Source of the DNA: G963667425 sp963667425 [NCBI: bacterium]
GTDB taxonomy: Bacteria > UBP6 > UBA1177
Reading direction: 5' to 3'
DNA length: 64,000 nt
Assembly: GCA_963667425.1 (NCBI GenBank)
Contig: OY763407.1
Coordinates: forward strand, 1,984,001 to 2,048,000
The notes below the pieces were generated by a model. The model was not told the DNA's origin and ran no database searches. It was given only the letters and a program-made list of their open reading frames with translations. Positions within the stretch are counted from its first letter, which is position 1. Every line of letters starts with the position of its first letter. This document shows, piece after piece, positions 52,095 to 60,300 of this stretch. Position numbers and translations under genes: made by a program.

Positions 52095-52316
52095 TTAAAA
52101 AAATTCTTTTATGATATCATCTATGCTTCGTCTATCGTTTGGAAGTATTTCAGGAGGACACGAACCATATATTTCTGCAATTTGAAAACGCTTGCATTTA
52201 CTCCAGTTTTCTTCCCCTGCATTACAGAAAGAGTCCATATAAGCCTGTATTGTCATTTTCCTATTTCTTAATATTCCATTATAGATAGGACATCTTTCAC
52301 TGTATTTACAAAGCAT
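52095..52316 (-). CDS. Small Cys-rich cytosolic protein
   Basis: 73 residues with five Cys: CKYSERCPIYNG, DSFCN, SKCKRF and GSCPPEILPN. I recall the Cx(5-6)CPxYN, FC and CxRF pattern from a short, uncharacterised family found alone or attached to signalling proteins, and it may bind a metal or Fe-S cluster. GGAGAGAC precedes the ATG at 52316; four upstream codons are dropped. It ends a minus-strand cluster of the TIGR02757, birA and nrdD genes, 32 bp from its neighbour. Confidence 0.65.
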   Translation of the reverse strand: MLCKYSERCPIYNGILRNRKMTIQAYMDSFCNAGEENWSKCKRFQIAEIYGSCPPEILPNDRRSIDDIIKEFF

Positions 52317-52348
52317 TTGTCTCTCCAAATAAATTTATTTATTTTAAT

Positions 52349-53140
52349 CTATTTGGAGATTTTAGAAAGTTTTTCAGGAAAAAGTGGAAAATCATCTCTT
52401 ATTCCAAACCTGGTAAGAGCAAAATCATATTTAACGGGATCATCAGGCATTATAAGTTTAAATGACTCTGTTATTTCCCTCGCTGTCTTTATTCCGCAAT
52501 CTTTTCTCCTGGTAAATCCAAGAGCTGTCGCCAGTCTAAACATATGTGTATCAAGAGGAACCAAAAGTTTATCTGCTGGATAATTTACCCAGCCTCCCGG
52601 ATCTACATCATCTTTTCTTATCATCCATCTTAAGTACAGAGAAAATCTTTTACATGCGGAATTTTTATAAGGTCTTACAATAAGATTTGAAAAATCTCCA
52701 AACTGCCATAAAAAAGAAGAAAATTTTTCCATTCGAACTGTAACATCATCATTATCATTGATATCTGAAACAAAAAGTGCCTCAAGAGATCCATATTGAG
52801 TTACAGCATGCTTAATTGCATTAATTAGTTGGGAAATTTGAACATCTGTCGTAAATCTGTACTTAAAACCAGCAAAATCTTTCTGAATTTCAGAAAAAGA
52901 ACGGGTAAGAACATAATCATATGGAGATTTTCCCATAACAGATAAAACTTTTTTCACAGCATCAAGTATCAGCATAACTCGACCATAAGCCAGCGAAGAG
53001 GCAATTAGACCAACTATTTCTCTATCTCTTATATTTTCATAGTTATATAAAAAAACTAATGGATCAGGGTTTACAAATTCTTTATGATTATATTTAAAAT
53101 AAAGTTCTTCCAAAAAATCTTTATAGTTTAATTTCTGCAT
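52349..53140 (-). CDS. TIGR02757-family (DUF2400) protein
   Basis: 263 residues, helical, of a widespread family without assigned function. Signature blocks are DPLVFLYNY, IVGLIASSLAYGRV, FKYRFTTDVQISQLINAI, KRFSLYLRWMIRKDDVDPGG, the LLVPLDTHMFRLA segment that resembles the helical core of HhH-GPD DNA glycosylases, and YDFALTRFGI. The start overlaps the birA stop (TGATG). The LDTH motif places it near endonuclease-III-like folds, but a glycosylase activity has not been shown to my knowledge. Confidence 0.88.
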   Translation of the reverse strand: MQKLNYKDFLEELYFKYNHKEFVNPDPLVFLYNYENIRDREIVGLIASSLAYGRVMLILDAVKKVLSVMGKSPYDYVLTRSFSEIQKDFAGFKYRFTTDVQISQLINAIKHAVTQYGSLEALFVSDINDNDDVTVRMEKFSSFLWQFGDFSNLIVRPYKNSACKRFSLYLRWMIRKDDVDPGGWVNYPADKLLVPLDTHMFRLATALGFTRRKDCGIKTAREITESFKLIMPDDPVKYDFALTRFGIRDDFPLFPEKLSKISK

Positions 53141-53895
53141 CAGATAATTTCTCCAATAGAGATTGCGGCAGTTTTTAAGAGTGTTCCATCAATTTCGACA
53201 ATTACAGAAGAAAAATCGTCAGAAAAACCTTTGATAATTGAATCTTTCCAGGAATTGCCATCTATAGAAACTTTTGCTTTTCTTTCTATCATCCATGCAA
53301 AAGAATCTTTTACTTTGTCTAAAATAAGTTCTTTTTCCATATTAAGGGCTTGTTCAAAATTTTCTTTCAGCTTTACAGCCACATCCATTTTATTCAACTG
53401 CTGTGATACTATTTCCTGCAATCCTGAAGGTTTTAGAGGAAAGACATCTATGTTAGGAGCTAAAATATTAAACCCTATACCGGCAATATAAAATAAAGAT
53501 CTGTTATGTTCCAGTGTTTTCCCAAGAAAACCGGAACATTTTCCCCCATTTACAATTAAGTCGTTTGGCCACTTCAGAAAAGAATCTGAAGATGATGCAA
53601 AACTATCAGCAGTCATTTTTACAGCAAGAGCTATTGAAAGAGGAAGGGTTTCAATAGCTTCACATTTACCAAAAAAAGAAATATAAACATTTCCTGAAGT
53701 CTGGCTATTCCATACATGATCACGGCGACCTCTTCCCGCTGTCTGAAGATCAGCCATAACTATTCCTGAAGAAACACCTTTTCCTATAAAATATTCAGCA
53801 ACTGAATTTGTGGAATCGACTTCAGGATAATCATAAAAATTTCGCCATGCCCCTTCACGCATTTTGAAAAAGAAATCAGTTTCAGAAAATACCAT
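53140..53895 (-). CDS. birA: Biotin-[acetyl-CoA carboxylase] ligase BirA, monofunctional
   Basis: 251 residues, catalytic and C-terminal domains only, lacking the DNA-binding helix-turn-helix of E. coli BirA, so it cannot be a repressor of bio genes. Motifs are DSTNSVA, LQTAGRGRRDHVW (biotinyl-AMP loop), LKWPNDLIVNGGKCSG and GIGFNI. It attaches biotin to the carboxyl-carrier protein. GGAGAC precedes ATG at 53895. It is 31 bp downstream of nrdD and overlaps the next gene by one base. Confidence 0.93.
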   Translation of the reverse strand: MVFSETDFFFKMREGAWRNFYDYPEVDSTNSVAEYFIGKGVSSGIVMADLQTAGRGRRDHVWNSQTSGNVYISFFGKCEAIETLPLSIALAVKMTADSFASSSDSFLKWPNDLIVNGGKCSGFLGKTLEHNRSLFYIAGIGFNILAPNIDVFPLKPSGLQEIVSQQLNKMDVAVKLKENFEQALNMEKELILDKVKDSFAWMIERKAKVSIDGNSWKDSIIKGFSDDFSSVIVEIDGTLLKTAAISIGEII

Positions 53896-53926
53896 AGTGT
53901 CTCCGAAAAAGAGTTAAAAGAAAGAA

Positions 53927-56410
53927 TTATGATTTGGAATTTATATTTTTAGAAAATGAAATTATATCAGAAAGACCTGTAAAATTTTTCGTAATATTAC
54001 CACTTTTTATAACAAGAGAAGGAACTGAACGAATTCCATAAATTCTTGCAAGTTCAATATTTTCCTGAGCATCTACAACTGTAACATTTTCTCTTGTCTG
54101 CAATAAAACTTCTTTAGCCTTTGGGCAGTTAGGACATGATTTGCTTGTAAAGAGCAGCACCTGTTTTTCTTCATCGTATCTAACCTCTTTAAATGGAGCC
54201 ACATCCGGAGCAGCAGCTGAAGCTTCCGGCCTTATTTCCTCACATTTAGGAACAGAAACCTGTTCTGCAACAAACTGTCTTGATGTTTCAGATACCGGCT
54301 TTGAAACTGATTTATTCTGTTTTTTCATAGACGCAGAAACGACATATTCTTTTCTCTTTTCAAATTCCTGCTGTTTTCCATCATTCCAATGCTGAACAGG
54401 TCTGTAATATCCTGTAATTCTGCTATATACTTCTGTTTTTTCTCCGCATTTTTCACAAGTATAAATCTCTCCGGCAATATATCCGCAGTTTTTACAAATG
54501 CTGTATGTTGGAGACATAGTAAAATAAGGAAGATGAAATCTTTCTGCTATTTTCTTTACAAGATTTGCAGTATTTTCCCAGCTATCTATTTTTTCACCGA
54601 GGAAAGTATGAAAAACTGTTCCGCCTGTAAATTTTGTCTGAAGAGTATCTTCTATTTCAAGAGCTTCAAACATATCTTCCGTAAAATCAACAGGCAAGTG
54701 ACAACTGTTAGTATAAAATGGAGTTTCGCTATCATTGGCAGCAGTTCTTATGTCTCTGTAGCGCTCTCTATCCATTTTTGCAAGGCGATATGTAGTAGAT
54801 TCTGCAGGAGTAGCTTCCAGATTGTAAAGATTTCCTGTTTCTTCCTGATAATCGCTAAGACGATTTCTCATATAGTTAAGAACTTTTATAGTAAAATCTT
54901 TCCCGTTATCTGCATAAATAGGTTTCTTTATCCATGAAGCATTAAGACACATTTCATTGAGTCCAACTAAACCTATTGTACTGAAATGGCTGTCAAAATT
55001 ACCCAGGTATTTTTTGCTGTACGGATAAAAATCATGATCCAGAAGATCTGTAACAACTTTTCTTTTTATCTCAAGACTTCTTTTTGCCACATCCATAAGT
55101 CTGTCAAGTTTGTCAAAAAATCTTTTCTCATTTTTGGCAAGGTACGCAATTCTAGGCATATTGATAGTTACAACACCAACACTTCCTGTTTTTTCTCCGC
55201 TTCCAAAAAGTCCACCAGTCTTTTTCCTGAGCTCTCTTTTATCAAGCTGTAAACGACAGCACATTGAACGAACATCTCCGGGTTTCATATCTGAATTTAT
55301 GAAATTCTGAAAATAAGGAGTTCCATATTTTGCAGTCATTTCAAAAAGAAGTTTTGCATTCTCTGTATCCCACATAAAATCCTTTGTAATATTGTACGTA
55401 GGAATTGGATACTGAAAACCTCTACCGGAAGCATCACCTTCAATCATAATTTCAATAAAAGCCTTGTTTACCATATCCATTTCTTTCTGACAGTCACCAT
55501 AAGTGAAATCCTTCTCATTTCCACCTACAACAGCCTTAAGATTCTGCAAATCATCAGGGCAAACCCAATCAAGAGTAATATTACTGAAAGGACTTTGAGT
55601 TCCCCATCTACTTGGAGTATTTACGCCGAAAATAAAACTCTGGATACACTGTTTAACATCTTTGTATGAAAGATTGTCAATTTTTACAAATGGAGCAAGA
55701 TAAGTATCAAAACTTGAAAAAGCCTGAGCGCCAGCCCATTCATTCTGCATAATACCCAGGAAATTTACCATCTGATTACACAAAGTGTGAAGATGTTTTG
55801 CCGGAGCAGAAGTTATCTTACCAGTAACACCGCCAAGTCCCATTTCTATAAGCTGTTTTAATGACCAACCGGCACAATATGCAGTAAGCATGGAAAGATC
55901 ATGTATATGAAAATCACCTTCTTTATGGGCATTTGCAATTTCATGATCATAAACTTCTGAAAGCCAGTAGTTTGCAGTCACAGCACCGGAGTTGTGAAGA
56001 ATAAGCCCGCCGACAGAATATGTTACAGTAGAATTTTCCTTTACACGCCAGTCACTTGATTTGACATAACTATTTACAGTGTTTTTATAATCTATATATG
56101 TGGATTCCATATTTCTTATCTTTTCACGCTGCTTTCTATATAAGATATATGCCTTAGCAACATTTGTGAAACCTGTTTCTTCAAGAGTCTGTTCAACACT
56201 GTCCTGAACAGATTCTATGCCTATTTTCATATCAACTATTTTATCCTGAAAATTTGCAGAAACTCTCAAAGCAAGAAGATCAAGAATCTCTGATGTATGT
56301 GCTGTTTCGGTTGCTATAAAAGCCTTTTCTATAGCATCACGAACTTTTTTTAAATTGAATTTGACTTCTTCCTTGTCTCTTTTAATGATGATAAGTTCCA
56401 CATTAACCAT
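53927..56410 (-). CDS. nrdD: Anaerobic ribonucleoside-triphosphate reductase NrdD with fused thioredoxin-like domain
   Basis: 827-residue class III reductase that makes dNTPs without oxygen. An ATP-cone (about 1-95) precedes the ten-stranded barrel. Zinc Cys lie at about 639, 642, 652 and 655 (CKNC, CEKC), and the glycyl-radical site is about Gly667 in RITGYYRPVQHWNDG. After a Ser/Pro/Glu-rich linker (about 697-745) comes a glutaredoxin/thioredoxin-like domain with CPNC (Cys759, Cys762) and the cis-Pro SVPSLVI. It may serve as built-in dithiol reductant. The radical activase NrdG is not in this window. GGAGGG precedes the ATG. Strong promoter and NrdR-like boxes lie upstream. Confidence 0.94.
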   Translation of the reverse strand: MVNVELIIIKRDKEEVKFNLKKVRDAIEKAFIATETAHTSEILDLLALRVSANFQDKIVDMKIGIESVQDSVEQTLEETGFTNVAKAYILYRKQREKIRNMESTYIDYKNTVNSYVKSSDWRVKENSTVTYSVGGLILHNSGAVTANYWLSEVYDHEIANAHKEGDFHIHDLSMLTAYCAGWSLKQLIEMGLGGVTGKITSAPAKHLHTLCNQMVNFLGIMQNEWAGAQAFSSFDTYLAPFVKIDNLSYKDVKQCIQSFIFGVNTPSRWGTQSPFSNITLDWVCPDDLQNLKAVVGGNEKDFTYGDCQKEMDMVNKAFIEIMIEGDASGRGFQYPIPTYNITKDFMWDTENAKLLFEMTAKYGTPYFQNFINSDMKPGDVRSMCCRLQLDKRELRKKTGGLFGSGEKTGSVGVVTINMPRIAYLAKNEKRFFDKLDRLMDVAKRSLEIKRKVVTDLLDHDFYPYSKKYLGNFDSHFSTIGLVGLNEMCLNASWIKKPIYADNGKDFTIKVLNYMRNRLSDYQEETGNLYNLEATPAESTTYRLAKMDRERYRDIRTAANDSETPFYTNSCHLPVDFTEDMFEALEIEDTLQTKFTGGTVFHTFLGEKIDSWENTANLVKKIAERFHLPYFTMSPTYSICKNCGYIAGEIYTCEKCGEKTEVYSRITGYYRPVQHWNDGKQQEFEKRKEYVVSASMKKQNKSVSKPVSETSRQFVAEQVSVPKCEEIRPEASAAAPDVAPFKEVRYDEEKQVLLFTSKSCPNCPKAKEVLLQTRENVTVVDAQENIELARIYGIRSVPSLVIKSGNITKNFTGLSDIISFSKNINSKS

Positions 56411-56446
56411 GCAATCCCTCCAGATTTGTCATTTTGTTACGAGGCG

Positions 56447-56475
56447 AGTATACAGACAAGCAAAGTTAAGGTCAA
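56447..56475 (-). promoter_or_regulatory. Strong sigma-70 promoter of nrdD
   Basis: On the minus strand TTGACC (56470-56475), 17 bp, TATACT (56447-56452), about 37 bp before the start codon. Ten of twelve consensus positions match with ideal spacing. Confidence 0.75.
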
Positions 56476-56483
56476 GAAAAAAA

Positions 56484-56532
56484 CCACTATATATTGTGTT
56501 TTCAAGACAACATCAGACACAATATATTGCAA
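56484..56532. promoter_or_regulatory. Pair of NrdR-box-like sites upstream of nrdD
   Basis: Box 1 (56484-56499) CCACTATATATTGTGT matches the NrdR consensus ACACWATATATWGTGT at 15 of 16 positions. Box 2 (56517-56532) ACACAATATATTGCAA matches at 13 of 16. They are 33 bp apart start to start, about three helical turns, as for known NrdR pairs. Both lie just upstream of the -35. NrdR itself is not encoded in this window. Confidence 0.75.
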
Positions 56533-56591
56533 GTGACTAAAAATATTAAATTTTATTTTCATAAAAAATCTCAAAAAATTTTAAGATATCA

Positions 56592-57884
56592 TCAGGAATG
56601 CTTTTCTTCGAAACCTTCAACGCTGTAGCCTAGTTTTTCAATTTCTGAAACAATTTTTTCTTCACTTATTTTGCCAGCAACAACAACTTTGTTTTCCTTT
56701 GCATGGGCTTCAACAAAAGCTACATTATTTAATTGAGATATTGTTCTTACCACACTTGCTTCACAATGGGAGCATCTCATTCCAGCCACATTAAAAACCA
56801 CGGTTTTTGAAACATCAGAATCTTCTTCATGAGAGTTGTTTTTATGAGAATGTTTGCCATAAAACTTACCGACAATTATCATAAAAAGAAGAAATATGGC
56901 AGACGCATAATTAACATAAAACATAAAAGAAGAAGAATGTTCATGTGCTTTAGAAATCATAGAAGGCAAAACAAACCACTCCGAAGGAAGCATATTCATA
57001 ATAACACCAAAAACGAGAGCACCTGCAACAATTGAAAACAGATATGTAAAAAGAGTTTTTTTACCCAATGTTTTTCCAAGCAGAATAATGGTGGCAGCAT
57101 TTGTTGCCGGTCCAGCCATAAGAAAAACCAGTGCAGCTCCAGGAGAAAGTCCCTTCATCATAAGAGCAACAGCAACAGGAACACTTGAAGTCGCGCATAT
57201 ATAAAGAGGAACGGAAGCTATAAGCATGATAAGCATTCCAAGAAAAGAGTTATTTATATATTCTGTGAAAAAATTCTGCGGAAGAACAGCCGAAATAAGA
57301 GCAGCAAGAAGAAGCCCTATGATAAGCCATTTTGAAATATCCTGCAGAAAATCGATAAAGGCATAATCAAAAAAAGTTTTGAATTTGCTTTTCTTTTCTG
57401 AAATGTTGCAGTGTCCATCCTCACATGAACAAGAGGTTAAATTAAATGCCTTTTCATGATTGATATTTTCATTATCAGCAATTTTATTAGTAAGAAGTCC
57501 GCCAAATATTCCTGTAACAAAAGCAATAAAAGGTCTAAGCAATGCAAAAGGCAATCCCAACATTGAATATGTTACAAGAATAGAATCCAAACCTGTTTGA
57601 GGTGTCGATATCAGAAAAGAAACAGTTGCCCCTTTTGATGCACCGTTTCTATTTAATGAAACACCTGTAGGAACAACACCACAGGAACATAACGGCAATG
57701 GAACACCTATCAAAGATGCCATAAAAACCGATTTTACGTTTTTCTTACCAAGAAAAGACGATGTTATGCTTGTCGGTACAAAAATTTTTAACAATCCGGC
57801 AAAAACAAGACCCAGTAAAAGATACGGGGACATCTCTCCGGAAAGTCTTATAAATTCATTAAAAAATACTTTTATAAATTCCAC
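56592..57884 (-). CDS. SO_0444-type Cu/Zn efflux permease with HMA domain
   Basis: 430-residue membrane protein of PF03773 with a cytosolic Cys cluster (TSCSCEDGHCN, about 150-158) and a C-terminal heavy-metal-associated domain (GMRCSHCEASV, Cys371 and Cys374). The permease motifs VPLPLCSCGVVPTGV and FLMAGPATNAATIILL mark the two halves. The family has been linked to copper or zinc efflux. The start codon is GTG at 57884, fixed by AGGAGG; the nearer ATG is out of frame and closes after four codons. Its promoter lies between two direct repeats, and a two-component system is encoded directly upstream. Confidence 0.88.
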   Translation of the reverse strand: MEFIKVFFNEFIRLSGEMSPYLLLGLVFAGLLKIFVPTSITSSFLGKKNVKSVFMASLIGVPLPLCSCGVVPTGVSLNRNGASKGATVSFLISTPQTGLDSILVTYSMLGLPFALLRPFIAFVTGIFGGLLTNKIADNENINHEKAFNLTSCSCEDGHCNISEKKSKFKTFFDYAFIDFLQDISKWLIIGLLLAALISAVLPQNFFTEYINNSFLGMLIMLIASVPLYICATSSVPVAVALMMKGLSPGAALVFLMAGPATNAATIILLGKTLGKKTLFTYLFSIVAGALVFGVIMNMLPSEWFVLPSMISKAHEHSSSFMFYVNYASAIFLLFMIIVGKFYGKHSHKNNSHEEDSDVSKTVVFNVAGMRCSHCEASVVRTISQLNNVAFVEAHAKENKVVVAGKISEEKIVSEIEKLGYSVEGFEEKHS

Positions 57885-57904
57885 ATTTTCCTCCTAAAAT
57901 TATA

Positions 57905-57958
57905 AAGAACTAAATTGATAGTATATACCTGACAAAAATAGTCAAGTACTAAATTGAT
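57905..57958 (-). promoter_or_regulatory. Permease promoter bracketed by two 15-bp direct repeats
   Basis: Plus-strand AAGAACTAAATTGAT (57905-57919) and AAGTACTAAATTGAT (57944-57958) differ by one base and are 39 bp apart. On the minus strand TTGACT (57940-57945), 16 bp, TACTAT (57918-57923) forms the promoter, so one repeat touches the -10 and the other the -35. They are good candidates for response-regulator sites. Confidence 0.6.
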
Positions 57959-57999
57959 TAAAAAAAGCTGTCTTTGAAATATTTTAAGGAAATTTTTTA

Positions 58000-58680
58000 T
58001 TAAAGGACAAACTTGTAACCAGTACCATAAACAGAATCAATTATGGTTCTATTTGGAACTGATTTTTCTATTTTTCTTCTAAGATTCTTAATATGACTGT
58101 CAATTGCCCTATCATAACCTTCATAATCATATCCCATTGCCATTTCTAAAAGCTCATGTCTGGAAAAAACTCTTTCAGGATGCGGCATCATAACTTTAAG
58201 AAGGTTAAATTCTGTAGGGGTTATTGATATTTCACTTTCTCCAATTATCAACAATCTTCTTGCTGTATCTAAAAGAATATCTCCAATCTTAATTTCAAGA
58301 TCATGAAATGCTTTTTTGGTTCTTCTCAAAAGAGACTTTACTCTGGCAACCATTTCTCTCGGACTGAAAGGTTTACATATATAATCATCTGCTCCAGCAT
58401 CAAGACCTATAAGACGGTCTATTTCATCAATTCTGGCAGTCAGCATAATTACAGGTATATCAGAAAACTGTCTGATTTCTTTAAGTATCGAAATCCCATC
58501 TTTACCTGGGAGCATAATATCAAGCAAAATAAGATCCGGCTTATTAGTTTTAACAATCTCAACCACATTTGTTCCATCATTTTCAGTAAGCACAGAATAG
58601 TTTGAAGCTATCAGATAATCTTTTACAAGATTTGCTATCTGAAATTCATCTTCAACTATCAAAATTTTTTCTTTTGCCAT
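58000..58680 (-). CDS. OmpR-family response regulator (BaeR-like)
   Basis: 226 residues: receiver domain with Asp11, Glu12, phospho-acceptor Asp54 (LILLDIMLPGKDG) and Lys in ICKPFSPRE, then a winged-helix output domain (ITPTEFNLLKVMMPHPERVF, VYGTGYKFVL). The stretch DEIDRLIGLDAGADDYICKP is close to BaeR, which responds to envelope stress and metals. It overlaps the sensor kinase gene by 29 bp and precedes the metal permease gene by 115 bp, so the permease is its probable target. Confidence 0.92.
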   Translation of the reverse strand: MAKEKILIVEDEFQIANLVKDYLIASNYSVLTENDGTNVVEIVKTNKPDLILLDIMLPGKDGISILKEIRQFSDIPVIMLTARIDEIDRLIGLDAGADDYICKPFSPREMVARVKSLLRRTKKAFHDLEIKIGDILLDTARRLLIIGESEISITPTEFNLLKVMMPHPERVFSRHELLEMAMGYDYEGYDRAIDSHIKNLRRKIEKSVPNRTIIDSVYGTGYKFVL

Positions 58681-60091
58681 GACTCTCTCCTTTATATAAA
58701 GGTATTTTTATGATTATTCTAAGACCGCCCAATGGAGAAGCCGCACCTTCTATAGTTCCATTTAAAGCTTCAATATGTGTTTTACAGGTTGCAAGCCCAA
58801 GCCCGCTTCCTCCATGTTTTCTGCTCCTTGAAGAATCAACTCTGAAAAGCCTGTCAAAAATTCTGTCAATATATTCTTCCGGAACAGCAGGAGGCGTATC
58901 ATCAAAAACAATAACCGCCATGGAATCTTCTTTATAGCTGTTTACGTTTAACTGACCAGGTTTATCTGTATACCGCAGTGTGTTTTCCATTAAATTATTC
59001 ACCACAGTTCTTAAAAGGTAAGCATCAGCCAAAACGAATATATTACTATATTTATATGGTTCAGATTCGAAGCCTATGCCGGCAGATTTAAATTTTTCCT
59101 TAAAACGCTCAGCAGCATCATTTAAAAGACTGTAAACAGAAATTTCTTCAAGATTTAATGTAAGACCTTTACTCTCCGCAACAGATAAAAGATGAAGCTC
59201 ATTCACTGTTTTTGCAAGATAAATTATTTCTCCATGAAGGTGATCCATTGTTTTCATACTCAAAGGCCATACCGAATCCTGTACGGCTTCTATTTCTGCC
59301 TGCATTATAGATAATGGAGTCCTAAGCTCATGCGCTATATCGGCAATCCACTGTTTTCTCATTTTTTCGTATTTATCCAGCCGATCTGCCATTTCATTAA
59401 AATCTTTAGCAAGCATTCCTATTTCATCTTTTCTATCCAAAGTTATCCTTGAACTAAAATCATATTCTGAAAACTTCTTTGTTGCATTTGCAAGCTTAGA
59501 TACAGGGAGTAAGAAATATTTGGAAAGAAAATTGGCAATCAGAAAAGAGATAGCTATTGCTATCACTGCAACAAATATAAGTGCCAGCCCTATCTCTGTG
59601 AAAAGTTTTTTTAATGGAGGAGGAATCATCTCACGAGCTTTGATTGAAAGCGTTCCTATTTTCTCTCCATTATATTTAAGTACTCTGGAAAAAAGCATCT
59701 TTGCATCTTTATCTTTTCCAAAAACAAGGTTCCCGTCAGAATCCAGCAGCACTGTTTTATGAATAAAAAATCTATCATGGTCACGATTTGGCGGAGCATC
59801 ATGCGGAGCCGGGAGCTTTCTTTTAAACAAAAGATCCGGGTTATCTTTCAATTTATCAAAACTTCCATGTTTGCCATAAAACATAGATAAGTTATATGCA
59901 ATGCTTTTCATATTATTTTTTTCAAATTCCATAAAATTCTCATGCGGCATTTCAGGAGGCGGAGCTTCTCTTGAAGTCACAATTGCCACAGCAATGATTA
60001 TTATTACAATGACAGCTAAAGAATAAGTAAGAAATATTACAAAAAATCTCAATGTAAGCTTTGAGCCATTAAACAACTTAAGTGCAGACAT
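58652..60091 (-). CDS. Sensor histidine kinase (BaeS-like)
   Basis: 479 residues with two membrane segments (about 15-38 and 168-190) enclosing a periplasmic sensor of about 125 residues. The sensor is rich in Pro and His (APPPEMPHE, APHDAPPNRDHDRFF), which suggests metal sensing. HAMP follows (about 190-240), then the phospho-acceptor His254 in DIAHELRTPLS, the N box (LMENTLRYT) and the G box (GGSGLGLATCK). GGAGGGG precedes the ATG. It overlaps the regulator gene, so the pair is co-translated. The 60092-60300 gap is AT-rich. Confidence 0.92.
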   Translation of the reverse strand: MSALKLFNGSKLTLRFFVIFLTYSLAVIVIIIIAVAIVTSREAPPPEMPHENFMEFEKNNMKSIAYNLSMFYGKHGSFDKLKDNPDLLFKRKLPAPHDAPPNRDHDRFFIHKTVLLDSDGNLVFGKDKDAKMLFSRVLKYNGEKIGTLSIKAREMIPPPLKKLFTEIGLALIFVAVIAIAISFLIANFLSKYFLLPVSKLANATKKFSEYDFSSRITLDRKDEIGMLAKDFNEMADRLDKYEKMRKQWIADIAHELRTPLSIMQAEIEAVQDSVWPLSMKTMDHLHGEIIYLAKTVNELHLLSVAESKGLTLNLEEISVYSLLNDAAERFKEKFKSAGIGFESEPYKYSNIFVLADAYLLRTVVNNLMENTLRYTDKPGQLNVNSYKEDSMAVIVFDDTPPAVPEEYIDRIFDRLFRVDSSRSRKHGGSGLGLATCKTHIEALNGTIEGAASPLGGLRIIIKIPLYKGESHGKRKNFDS

Positions 60092-60300
60092 TTACCCCTC
60101 CATTTCAATTAAGAAGTATATTCCTAATTATGGATAAAAAATGTTCATAAATAGATAGTTTTAAAATTTCCATATTACTTCCTATTTATTTTCACGACCC
60201 CGCAAATAATATCTTATAAAAGAAAATAAATGAATAATTTGGAAAAAAAAGTATATTGTAGAAAGAAAAATTGTTGTTTGTTAATTTTGGCTTTTATCTC

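Noticed and set aside
56355-56540. Plus-strand ORF of 61 codons upstream of nrdD
   Set aside because: It overlaps the nrdD start, promoter and NrdR-like boxes and has no ribosome site.
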